This document shows, piece by piece, positions 31,774 to 42,146 of a stretch of 64,000 nucleotides of DNA; within the stretch, counting starts at the first letter, position 1; each line of letters opens with the position of its first letter. A program made the position numbers and the translations under genes. This DNA comes from Copromyces sp. CBS 386.78. Its lineage: Eukaryota > Ascomycota > Sordariomycetes > Sordariales > Sordariaceae. Location: contig MU839083.1 of assembly GCA_030685235.1 (NCBI GenBank), positions 372,001-436,000 of the forward strand, read 5' to 3'. Under the pieces are notes generated by a model, which was not told where the DNA came from, made no database searches, and worked only from the letters and a program-made list of their open reading frames with translations.

Positions 31774-34700
31774 TGCGGTGGATTATGAAGGGCTGAGGTA
31801 TGTGGATATATTTCCTTTGTTCGGTTGCCTGCTTCTATTTCTGCTGTTAGCACTCTGAGATGAGGTCACTGGTCTGCGTTGCAAGTTGCAATTGTGACAG
31901 CACACCCAAAGTTGGGAAAGATGGGAAAGCTCTCAGAACCAGTGAGTCGTTTCCTTGACCCAAGCTGGTACGTTTCTTACCTCAAGTGAGGAACACGCAA
32001 ACAGTCAATTGAGAGGTGTTGGAGACTGTTGTGGTGGATGACAAGAAATTCGAGATGACGGAGGTCAAGGTCGAGAGTGGAGGTTTGGTGGTGAACGGAG
32101 GGAAGGGGAGGAATGAAGAGAAGGAAAGGTTGACGGAGGGGGTGGGAAGAAGAGCGGGAGGGAGTTGAAAGATGAAGAGAGAGACGGGATGCTTCCTTGC
32201 CTTTGGATGGGAGGGAAGAAAAAAAGAAAAAAAGATCGATCCAATTCTTTGCCAGAGACGGCGAGGGCAGGTCAGAATTGCAGGGACGGGTGGTACAACT
32301 TGCTGCTTCTCTGGTCCTGTTGGGGGAGCGAGCAACGGAAGGGACCACCACGGCCAAAACCACGCCCGAGCAAAAAAAGGTACCGGCCCCGCGTCTCGAA
32401 ACCTTTGGGGATGACCCAAGCGGGTCGATTGCTCGCAAAGGCCTGGCTGGGAAGGCGATTGAGCACAAAAATCGCAATCTGCAGGGCGGTCTGGGTTCTC
32501 GAGGGGTCAGAGGTACCGGTACTTCGCGGGGTGCCCCTGTGGATCCTGGTGGGGCAATCACTGTTAAGCAAAGCCAGGCTAAGGTAATGCAAGGTGGGCA
32601 ATTGTATGCCCCACCGCTTCCACCGCAGCAAGCATCAGCAGGCGACCAGCGTTGACCAGCACCTCAGCAATGCGACCGGGCATTGCAACACCAATGCAGC
32701 TCGGTTCTTCCAGCCTTCTGTGTCCACGCAGCCAGTGGCAGCCGTGACAGCCAACCCAGGACACGCAAGACTGGCAGTTCTGCTGGAAGCAGAGGACGGC
32801 AACACGAATGAGAAGCAGCTCATCATTGCAGACCATCGTGCTCGTCCATGCAGTCCAGTCATTGCATTGGTTTCAGAGAGACAGTAATGGAATGGCTTGG
32901 CCGCTTTGGCCGCTTGTTCTGTGGCATTACAGATTGCCCGATGTTGAGTGGGCTTTCCATGATATTCGTTTACCCATTCCTCTTCCGAAAAAAGACCCCA
33001 AGTGGCCCAGAAACCCACTGGTTGAGTCACGGTGGATGGCGTCTACGATCCATTGATCCAAGCGCAAGCTGGAACCCCAAAGACGGGGGCGGCGTGGCGC
33101 TCGTTAAATTACGATGTGGAATGGCCGTGACGGACAGGACAGTTCTCATTTCCATCCACTTGTTTCGTCACCCTCCGCGCCTCTTGGGCGGGCCCGTAGT
33201 TGGGGATCGTCCGGTTTACACGCTTGTCTGTGGGTTGACTCCAAGTTTCCCCTCTCGTAACTCCGATCTTTGGTCTAAAAGCCTTGTATGACGGGGACAG
33301 ACTGGAGTACGGGACGAGGCACGGGATTCCGTAGTGGAGAGACACGCAATTCTGGAAAAGAAAGCCCGTTGTCGATGTTGTTCTCTTCTTCAAGCCAGAA
33401 GGCCCCTTTTTGTTTCGCTGTTATTGTCTTCAGTTCATCATGTTTCTTTGTCGTTAGTTCCCCCACATTGAGGTGACCCAATCGGTCTCCAAGTTGGCAC
33501 GCACATCTTACCCCGATGTTTTAATGGCAATGCATGTAGGTAACCTGCCTCCCTGCCACCCACGCCTCCAGGCACGGACAAACGACTATACTCGGGTCCT
33601 GTTAGTTGTCTTGACCCTCTTCGTCGTGCACATCGAGGCCAGTCTGCCCCTATTCTGCTTTCCGTTTGGAGAAACACCAGGTGTTCTTTACAGATCAATT
33701 ACTTTAGGCGATGGTCTAAGGTAATGGCACGCACTTGCCAAGCGATGCCAAGGGCCACAAAAGGACCGCAGCTTCCAACTTCGTAGCTTTGTCGACGCCG
33801 AGTGGAACCAGAAACCCCCCGAGGACCCGCGGGCGCCGCCTTCCACAGGGGTAGAGCTAGGGGGCAATGGCCGCTTTCCAGGGGACCACCAGATAGGGCA
33901 AGGCTCGAGTGGACCCCCTTTGGTCACATCCAGCTGTGTGGATCCGGATGACACCGTTAGGTTCCAGTGCCCCGCGCCCAGGAGCTCTGATGTTTGGAGT
34001 GAAAGATCTCTGTTTGATATCTCCAAAAGCTTTGATGACAGTTTATTGTATGATACCCCAGGTTGGATGACGGCTAGTTGCTACACCCAAGGCCTCCAGT
34101 CGGTTACTGCTTAGTGGCAGGCTGTCATCTATACTCTTATTATAAACATTTCCTATGTCATCTTGTCTTCTTGGAGGATGGGAAGGATTACTCTGATGCT
34201 TATGGAGGGGTCATCATGGTGCACCCAAAGAATAAACATCCGGAGTGTCTCCAGCTGTCTGTGGTCGGATAGCCATGTCGGAGACGGCGAGCATTTCGTG
34301 CCACACGCAATGCGACTGAACAAGGACCACGGTTGCCACGGCCCATCTGCGCCTATCAGGATCGGATGTGGTGTTGCATGCAAATGACCCTTGGCGGTAC
34401 CGGTACTTAGGATCACCAAGCTGCGGGTGGGGCCCACCGCCTGTCAGCAACGCAACAGACTCTGAGAGTGGGAAGGGGAGGGAAGAAAAACGGTTGACCT
34501 CGAACCAGGCCGCGTCCGTGTTGCGATTGTGGTGTCGCATAGCCATTGAGGTTGCAAGCATTCACGGTCCGATCGACCAGGGTCCAAAAAAGAGTTGGGG
34601 AAGTCGGCAGTCTTGTTGGATTTGACCACCCTTGCTGGCCAATTAACTCGACGTCCGCGGCGAGCGAACACCTGCACGGAAAGGAAGGCACACGACCGAG

Positions 34701-35158
34701 ACAGTTGAGTTTTGGGGGAGAGTTTCTGGACCTGGGATTTTGGTCTGAAAATCGGGCTGTCAAATTCACTCTGCGGAGCTGCTCCTGCCTCCTCGCCTGC
34801 AAACTTGCGCTAGCATTTCTGCCACCCTGACGAACCTTGTTACGTACCCTCAAGATTGTCCTCAGATCCCGTCACCAAAGGAAGGAACCGACCAGACAAA
34901 AAAATACCCTCCCCTTCCCACCTGCTCCCGTCACCAAAACCCTCCATTTACCTCATCTGCCGTTTCTTTCTTTTCCCCTACACCCCCTCAAGTCTTGATC
35001 TTTCTCCCTCATTTCCTCTTTCTTCCTCTTTCATCTAACTCTCCCATCCCTCACCATCACCAGATCACCTCTCCAACTTTCACTTCCTTTATACCCCACC
35101 ATCACAGGAAGTCATTCTCTGGGAGAGTCACCAATCCACATAACCACATTTAGTGAAG
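31774..35158. promoter_or_regulatory. 3.4-kb shared divergent region of acl2 and acl1
   Basis: The two ATP citrate lyase genes are transcribed away from each other across this region. Next to each gene is a strongly CT-rich stretch on its own coding strand: minus strand about 32200-32070 for acl2, plus strand about 34900-35130 for acl1. These are typical pyrimidine-rich core promoters or leaders. A palindromic GGTACCGGTACTT occurs at 32512-32524 and again at 34396-34408. ORFs up to 194 codons are pyrimidine-tract artefacts. Shared regulation of the two subunits is inference from the arrangement. Confidence 0.6.
34900..35130 (+). promoter_or_regulatory. CT-rich core promoter/leader of acl1
   Basis: Around 230 bases made mostly of C and T with CCCCTTCCC, TTTCTTTCTTTTCCCC and TTTCCTCTTTCTTCC blocks. 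A TTTATACC TATA-like site lies about 65 nt before the acl1 ATG. Such tracts precede strongly expressed genes in filamentous ascomycetes. The transcription start itself cannot be read from sequence. Confidence 0.55.
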
Positions 35159-37237
35159 ATGCCTTCCGAAACTAGCACCAACGGTGCCAATGGCAATGGC
35201 TCCTCTGCCAGCCCTGCTCCCGGCAACCTCTCCGCGAATGACAACATCCGCCGGTTCGCTGCTCCCAGCAGGCCGTTGAGCCCTCTCCCCGCCCATGCTC
35301 TCTTCAACGAGAAGACACGATGCTTCGTCTACGGTCTGCAGCCCCGTGCTGTCCAGGGCATGCTCGATTTCGACTTCATCTGCAAGCGTTCCACCCCCTC
35401 GGTTGCTGGCATCATTTACACCTTCGGTGGTCAGTTCGTTAGCAAGATGTACTGGGGCACCAGCGAGACCCTCCTGCCCGTCTATCAGGAGGTTCCCAAG
35501 GCCATTGCCAAGCACCCCGATGTTGACGTCGTTGTCAACTTCGCCTCTTCCCGCAGTGTCTACAGCTCCACCATGGAGTTGATGGAGTACCCTCAGATCA
35601 AGACCATTGCTATTATTGCTGAGGGTGTTCCCGAACGCGTAAGTTTTCGCTCGTATGCCACCCACCATTGCCTTCGTTCAGACAGCTAACATTTTCTGAA
35701 TCAGCGCGCTCGCGAGATTGCCTACGTTGCCAAGAAGAAGGGCATCACCATCATTGGCCCTGCCACCGTCGGTGGTATCAAGCCCGGCTGCTTCAAGATC
35801 GGTAACACTGGTGGTATGATGGACAACATTGTTGCTTCCAAGCTCTACCGCAAGGGCTCTGTCGGCTATGTCTCCAAGTCCGGTGGCATGTCCAACGAGC
35901 TCAACAACATTATCTCCCAGACTACGGATGGTGTCTACGAGGGTGTTGCCATTGGTGGTGACCGTTACCCCGGAACCACTTTCATCGATCATCTCCTGCG
36001 CTACCAGGCCGACCCTGCCTGCAAGATTCTCGTCTTGCTTGGTGAAGTCGGTGGTGTTGAGGAGTACAAGGTGATTGAGGCGGTCAAGCAGGGCATCATT
36101 ACCAAGCCCATCGTTGCTTGGGCCATTGGTACTTGTGCCAGCATGTTCAAGACTGAGGTTCAGTTCGGTCACGCTGGTGCCTTCGCCAACTCTGTGCTCG
36201 AGACCGCGGCCACCAAGAACAAGAGCATGCGTGAGGCTGGTTTCTATGTTCCCGACACTTTCGAGGACATGCCTGCTCTCCTCAAGCAGGTCTATGACAA
36301 GCTTGTGGCTGATGGCACCATTGTCCCCGCCCCCGAGCCTGTTGTCCCCAAGATCCCTATTGACTACTCTTGGGCTCAGGAGCTTGGCCTTATTCGTAAG
36401 CCTGCTGCCTTCATTTCTACCATTTCCGACGACCGTGGCCAGGAGCTCCTCTACGCTGGCATGCCCATCTCGGACGTTTTCAGGGAGGAGATTGGTATTG
36501 GCGGTGTCATGTCCCTTCTCTGGTTCCGCCGCCGTCTTCCCGATTACGCTGCCAAGTTCCTTGAGATGGTTCTCATGCTTACTGCCGATCACGGTCCCGC
36601 CGTGTCTGGTGCCATGAACACCATTATCACCACCCGTGCCGGCAAGGATCTCATCAGCTCCTTGGTCGCTGGTCTCTTGACCATTGGCTCCCGTTTCGGT
36701 GGTGCCCTTGATGGTGCTGCTGAGGAGTTTACCAAGGCTTTCGATAAGGGCCTGAGCCCCCGTGAGTTTGTCGACACCATGCGCAAGCAGAACAAGCTCA
36801 TCCCCGGTATCGGTCACCGTGTCAAGTCTCGCAACAACCCCGATCTCCGTGTCGAGCTTGTTAAGGAGTACGTCAAGGCCAAGTTCCCTTCCACCAAGCT
36901 TCTCGACTACGCTCTCGCCGTCGAGACTGTCACCACCTCCAAGAAGGACAACCTCATTCTTAACGTCGATGGCTGCATTGCTGTGTGCTTCGTTGATCTC
37001 CTAAGGAACTGCGGTGCCTTCAGCACCGAGGAGGCTGAGGACTACCTCTCCATGGGTGTTCTCAACGGTCTTTTCGTGCTTGGGCGTTCCATTGGTCTTA
37101 TTGCCCATTACCTCGACCAGAAGAGACTCCGCACTGGTCTCTACCGTCATCCTTGGGATGATATCACCTACCTCCTCCCCAGCCTCCAGCAGCCCGGCCC
37201 TCCGGGTACTGAGGGTCGTGTTGAGGTCCAAATTTAA
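35159..37237 (+). CDS. acl1: ATP citrate lyase subunit 1 (C-terminal-type subunit)
   Basis: Exons 35159-35638 and 35705-37237 (intron 66 nt, phase 0) give 670 residues. After a 40-residue Ser/Asn-rich leader comes the succinyl-CoA-synthetase-alpha-like part: [61 protein letters not shown]316 in [10 protein letters not shown] matches the phosphohistidine of the family. The C-terminal 250 residues are the citrate-synthase-like lyase module ([48 protein letters not shown]). Known: in Sordaria macrospora, acl1 is required for normal fruiting-body maturation. Codon use is very biased toward C-ending codons, fitting high expression. Start chosen at the first ATG after the CT-rich leader. Confidence 0.97.
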
Positions 37238-40200
37238 AAAGGAATTATATAGGGATTTGGGATGGTTAGACATGGGATCTTTTACTTTACGGAGCGGTTA
37301 CGGTCATGAATGTTTTCATTTTCTTTCTTCGGCAGGTGGTAGAGGGTCATCAATGAAGGGAAGAGTGTATGACAGAATACGTCATTACCATATACTGGGG
37401 AATTTCCCCATAATGCAATCAAGACAGCATCAACTACCACGCGGGTGCATTGTTCCGTTACTGTGATCGTCTACATCCGGGGATTGCTTTATTCTTTGCT
37501 AAATCGTCCACGTATTGGAATAATGGAGTCGGGTGCCCTCACTGTCGCCGAGAGACCGCTAATCGCCAAACCGACCGGGAGACACAACTAGCAATACGGA
37601 CCAGCGAGCCACGAAACCCGATGAGTAGGACAAATGCCGGCTGAGATTTGAGACCTTCTACCGACAATGTTCTATGGCTTCGGTCAGCGACAAACCGGAG
37701 GGTTTCCTTTTCCGGACTTTTGACGGTGCACAAGACTTATATATGCAATGCAAGGCTTATGACGGCCGAGAATAGGACAAGGGTCGTAGGGAAACGCCCC
37801 GTGGGGCTGTAGTCCAAATCGTAAGTAGACAGCCGTCGTAGGATCTCCGACTTGGTCAGGAAGGTACTGGTACAAGACAGGCAGGGGAAGAAATCAACAA
37901 GGGGGGTCCTCAATGTCCATAAGTACTGGTACTACGGCTACAAATGCAAGTGATCTCACTCGACCCCCCCTCCCTCTAAAAGGATCTACCGGGTCATCAG
38001 CGGCCTGAAGCGTGCTGTACACTACGCATGTATGCAAGGACCTGAGGTTGGACACAAGGTTCCCTAGCTTCGGACACCTGGACCTGGTTGCTGGGGCTTT
38101 GTGGTCTGGGGTCAGCAGCGCGGCATGGCGTCTCGGTAATCGACTGAGATAAGGTAAGATCCGAAAGGGAAGGGGATGGACCCGGACTGTAGGTATCATC
38201 CGTAGCCTGGCCATGCCCGCTTACACCTCCATTCTCACCACTTGCGCATCCCATTACAGACTAAAACCCATCTCACCTTACGACATACAGGTTACAAGCC
38301 AGCAAGTCTGGCAAGGATCCCGGTTGGTTCAGCGTTGATAGCCTTGACTGGACTGACCCAAGAGGACAAGGTGAGCAGAACAGGTCAAGATATCGTCATC
38401 CATTGATGGTAAGTTTACCAAACCTGCGCATTACGAGTACATCTTCATAACACTCAGTAATGTTGAGATTGGTACTTCAAGAAACATCTTCAAGAGTCGT
38501 GAACTTGCTTGCCAGACTAAGGATGCCAGCGAGAAAAGGCGAAAGAGAATATGAAAAATAGTAATGGTGAGTAAATATTGGGTCGATATGATACACCTCT
38601 TACATAGCGAAACTGCAATAACACGTTAAAGCTAGATTGGTAAGGATGTTAGGTACATTTCCCTGATTTGCAACATAGTCATATGTAGAGATACACATCC
38701 ATCCGTGGCCTTTGAGCGCACATTTTACTTACATCAATGCCTCCGCCTTCTTGGTACATGAAAACAAGGCCATGATAGTGTCCTCAAATGCGCCTCGGTA
38801 TCGAGATGACGGAAGGATCATGCTCATGCACTCCGCCTGCTATATGTTGATGTCATTGTCAGTGTCAGGTACTACCAGTCATGTTATGCGATGCGAGATG
38901 CCAGATGTCATCCAACCTTGGATGCGGCAGATACATAGGTAAGAGCATACCGAGCATACATACAACCGCCAATCAGTCCCGTCTTGCTGGAACGGCATCC
39001 GATAGGACTTACGAGCGGAACAGAAACGGGGAAAATCATGGATCAACAACAACAGCCTTGTAAGGTCAGGCAAATCAGTTCTCGAAGTCCACTCGGTCGG
39101 ATTATGTGGGGCTCCGACCCGGATCCGGTCAACGAGCGGACATGACCCACTAAGCTCCGATCAGAGCTCGGGCTCGAGTGGAGATTCACATGTTCGGCGT
39201 TCCGGCGGGGTAGCTCCGCAAAGTCGGGGTTCGCGGGGCTGAATCGGGGTGGGTCCGGTTTCCGAGCCGTCTCTACCGTCGAAAGATTCAAGTCAACCTG
39301 TGAAGTTGTACGAGACCGATTTGCACCATTGTTTGTCTTCGAAAAGGAAAAGTGTTTGATGGGATTTTGAACGGCGACAATGCATGCTTCTTTTGCCTTG
39401 TTCAATCTGTGAAGAGCAGTTGGCGCTTGCGGATATCTGATGAATGAATGTTGACAAGAACTGGAGTTGCTTTAACGGCCACGAGAAACTAAAAAGACCA
39501 GTGACGAAACACGCGTATCAAATTTCGACGACCCCAAGCGAATACCAATTGGCATGCTGTGCTTGATGATGTTATCGTGATGATGAATTCTCGCCTCGAC
39601 CGAAAACTTCACGTCTCTCACCTAAACATTTAAGCGGTGAAGTCTGGCAGAATTATTTTGCTCTGGCAGGGTTCCTGGACCGTGCCCCACCAGGAACTCG
39701 ACCGGCCAATGGTGCGCGCATTGACAAACCCCGTAGCTACCGTCCCGGCGCGGCGCACGGCACTGTGATCAGATCCCCCGGCGGGCCGTAAACACTGGAG
39801 ACGAGGCTACCGACGACTTGACCTTGGAGGTTGTCCATTTTCTTGATACCCCCGACCGACGGCGAAGCAGACAGCGAGCGTTATTTGCGAGGTGCGTACT
39901 TGATTGTACTTAGAGTAGTACTACGAACAAATAATCCTTCCCAATTCCCAACATCACGGCGATTTCCCTTCCGAAGCAGAGCGCAACAACCTCAGAATCT
40001 CGAATTCGCTGCGCCGGCGCATACCACCCACCTACCCGACACGACAACTCAAAGAAAACGTTCAACTGACATTGAGTTTTCTTCTGGTTACAGGCACGCG
40101 ACGCTTCCATTTCCACTCTCATCCCCTACATACCTTCCAACGACGCCAACATCCCACGAGCGAGTCCCAAACCTCCAGTCGGCGCATAACTAAATCATCA

Positions 40201-40297
40201 CCCTAAATCATCACGACACTCCGTTTTACCCCCCCCCCCCCCCCCCCCCCAACCACATATAACCCACCCAAACCACCAACAACCCAAAACCGCCAAA
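37238..40297. other. 3-kb gene-free region between acl1 and mrpl33
   Basis: Holds the acl1 3' flank and mrpl33 promoter. GTACTGGTAC palindromes occur at 37864-37873 and 37923-37932. No ORF longer than about 120 codons and none protein-like. I see no RNA gene. Confidence 0.5.
40229..40250. repeat. Poly-C tract, 22 bases, just upstream of mrpl33
   Basis: An uninterrupted run of 22 C ends 47 bp before the mrpl33 ATG, so it is probably in the 5' untranslated region or core promoter. Immediately after it come ACCACA/CCACCC repeats. Exact length is likely variable and may be misassembled. Confidence 0.85.
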
Positions 40298-40798
40298 ATG
40301 TCCTTCTTCCGCATAACCCTCCACCGCAGTGCCATTGGCCTGCCCAAGCGCACCAACGGCGTCCTCGCCGCCCTCGGTCTCCGCCGCCGCAACCAAACCG
40401 TCTTCCACCCCGTCGAGCCTCAATTCGCCGGTATGCTGATGAAAGTCAAAGAGCTGGTCAAGGTCGAGGAGGTTCCCCACCGGTTGACCAAGCGCGAGCT
40501 GAAGGATGAGCGCAAGTTCGACACGGGTTTCGTTGTGGAGAAGCAGGTGAGAAGGTTCGTGCCTGGAAGGGGGGTGGTGGAGGAGGTTGATTTCTCCCGC
40601 GTCGTTGAGGCGTTGGCGAAGGAGGGGAAGGGAAAGCAGGTGGAGGGTGTGGAGGGCGTGGAGAAGATGGTGCTGGAGAAGGGCGGTGTTGTTGTGAGGG
40701 ATGGAAAGAGGGCTAGTGATTTGGGGGTGAGGACGAGGGCTGATTGGGAGGCTATTGGGAAGATGAGGGGTGCGTTGCCCAAGGTTAAGGCTCTCTAA
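40298..40798 (+). CDS. mrpl33: Mitochondrial ribosomal protein uL30m (Mrpl33)
   Basis: A single exon of 166 residues. The N-terminal 55 residues carry the L30 fold signature: [40 protein letters not shown] and [15 protein letters not shown]. The remaining 110 residues are a charged extension typical of fungal mitoribosomal proteins, ending with [21 protein letters not shown]. Known: uL30 sits in the large subunit near the central protuberance. There is no separate long presequence; the basic start may serve for import. It is convergent with eaf3. Its leader contains the 22-C tract. Confidence 0.88.
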   Translation: MSFFRITLHRSAIGLPKRTNGVLAALGLRRRNQTVFHPVEPQFAGMLMKVKELVKVEEVPHRLTKRELKDERKFDTGFVVEKQVRRFVPGRGVVEEVDFSRVVEALAKEGKGKQVEGVEGVEKMVLEKGGVVVRDGKRASDLGVRTRADWEAIGKMRGALPKVKAL

Positions 40799-41984
40799 TC
40801 TAAGCGTTTCCACCAAGGGAGGAGGCACGATGATGGGGGAGCACGAAGCTGGGGTTGAGTGGGAGGGAGGGAGGCGGTGGGAAAAAGGGGGTCGAGAAGT
40901 CAGAGAGGGTCCCTAAGATCGCACCCAGCTAGCACTGCCAAATAGCTGGCTGGGTGAATGGTTCGGGCACCACGTCTTGAGCCAGCTGTTGTCTCTCTTT
41001 CGGGACGTACCTGTGTCTGGGAAATACTGAGCTCGTGTACTCGGTCGGCTTGCCTCGGATCTACTGGCGCTGTCAGGAGGCACTCGCTGCCTTGCTCGGA
41101 TACTCCCGTCTTCCTCGGCCACCATTTTGTACAATATTTTGTATGCTACGGATACCATGTAGTAGGACATCATCGGGAATGGAAAAGTGCGTTGGAACAA
41201 GGGACGAGCTATCGGTGATTCCAGACGTGGGGCTGGATATCCCACTTGTGACATGGAACAGATGAGGAAGGAAAAATGGGCACTCATGAAATTAATCGTA
41301 TTGGCCTTATGTTCGTATGCTCCCTAAGGACCGACTACCATATACTTGCCCCCATTGACCATGAATTAAAGCACCCTCATCATCGTCTTGCCAGCCTTCT
41401 TCCCCGCATTCATACAGCCGATAGCAACACCACAATCACTTCATCACTTCGACCCCATTTAGTTACTTCAGCACACATACGAAAAAACAGGAATGCCATT
41501 ATCTACCATACCAATTTCCTTCCTTTCTAAAAACCAACCCCCACCCCCGAATTTTTTCCCCCATGTTTCCTGATAGTGCAAATGGAGAGAGAAAGAAGAG
41601 AAAGTGAGTCGTGTACTCTATCGACCTCAGTATGAAAAAAAAAAAAGATGAAAAAAAAGCAAGACACACACACGTAAAACGCCGGCCATCCGCGCCCGAA
41701 AAAGACGACGATGATGTTTTGAAATGAACAGACCGAACATGATCTGAAAAAGAAAAGGAAAAGGGTACGGGAGCCAGGAGACTCAACTGCTCGTACTCCG
41801 TCCGTGGCTCGCGAGACTGGCTGCCAGTGTTTTATGTTGCAACCACTGGTTTCGTCATCATCCTCCCGTCTCAACTACACCCACCACCACAACCGCACCT
41901 CCTCCACTCAGCGAAATCAACGTCCGAACAAGCCCTGTCCGTGAAAACATAAGAATCCAGAAGCTCGATAGCGTAGCATGAGAC
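40799..41984. other. Convergent 1.2-kb spacer between mrpl33 and eaf3
   Basis: 3' flanks of both genes, with an A-rich patch near 41636-41660 and an ACAC patch near 41666-41673. No gene-like ORF. Confidence 0.5.
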
Positions 41985-42146
41985 TCAACGAGTCTTCTCC
42001 TTCGAGCTCTTCTTCTTCTTCTTATCCTTTTTCGATGAAACCTGAGCTGACTCGGCCAATGCTTCCTCCGCCTTCCGCTTCGCATTCGCCTTCATCTCCT
42101 CCCACACCTCGCTCGGAATATGGCTTGCAAAGGCAAAAGGAGATTC
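41985..42146 (-). other. 53-codon in-frame extension after the eaf3 stop
   Basis: Directly after the eaf3 TAG (42149-42147) the same frame stays open for 53 codons to TGA 41987-41985. The translation starts ESPFAFASHIPSEVWEEMKA and ends KKDKKKKKSSKEKTR, with a helical Ala/Glu/Lys middle and a basic nuclear-signal-like tail, so it looks like real protein. The MRG fold is complete before the stop. It could be a readthrough extension, a recently lost C-terminus (for example CAG to TAG), an exon of another transcript, or chance. Confidence 0.45.

Noticed and set aside
31977..32561. 194-codon minus-strand ORF upstream of acl2
   Set aside because: Arises from the CT-rich leader (Pro/Ser/Leu repeats) and shows no protein features.
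35678..36817. 379-codon ORF antisense to acl1
   Set aside because: Same kind of codon-bias shadow; the acl1 reading is certain.
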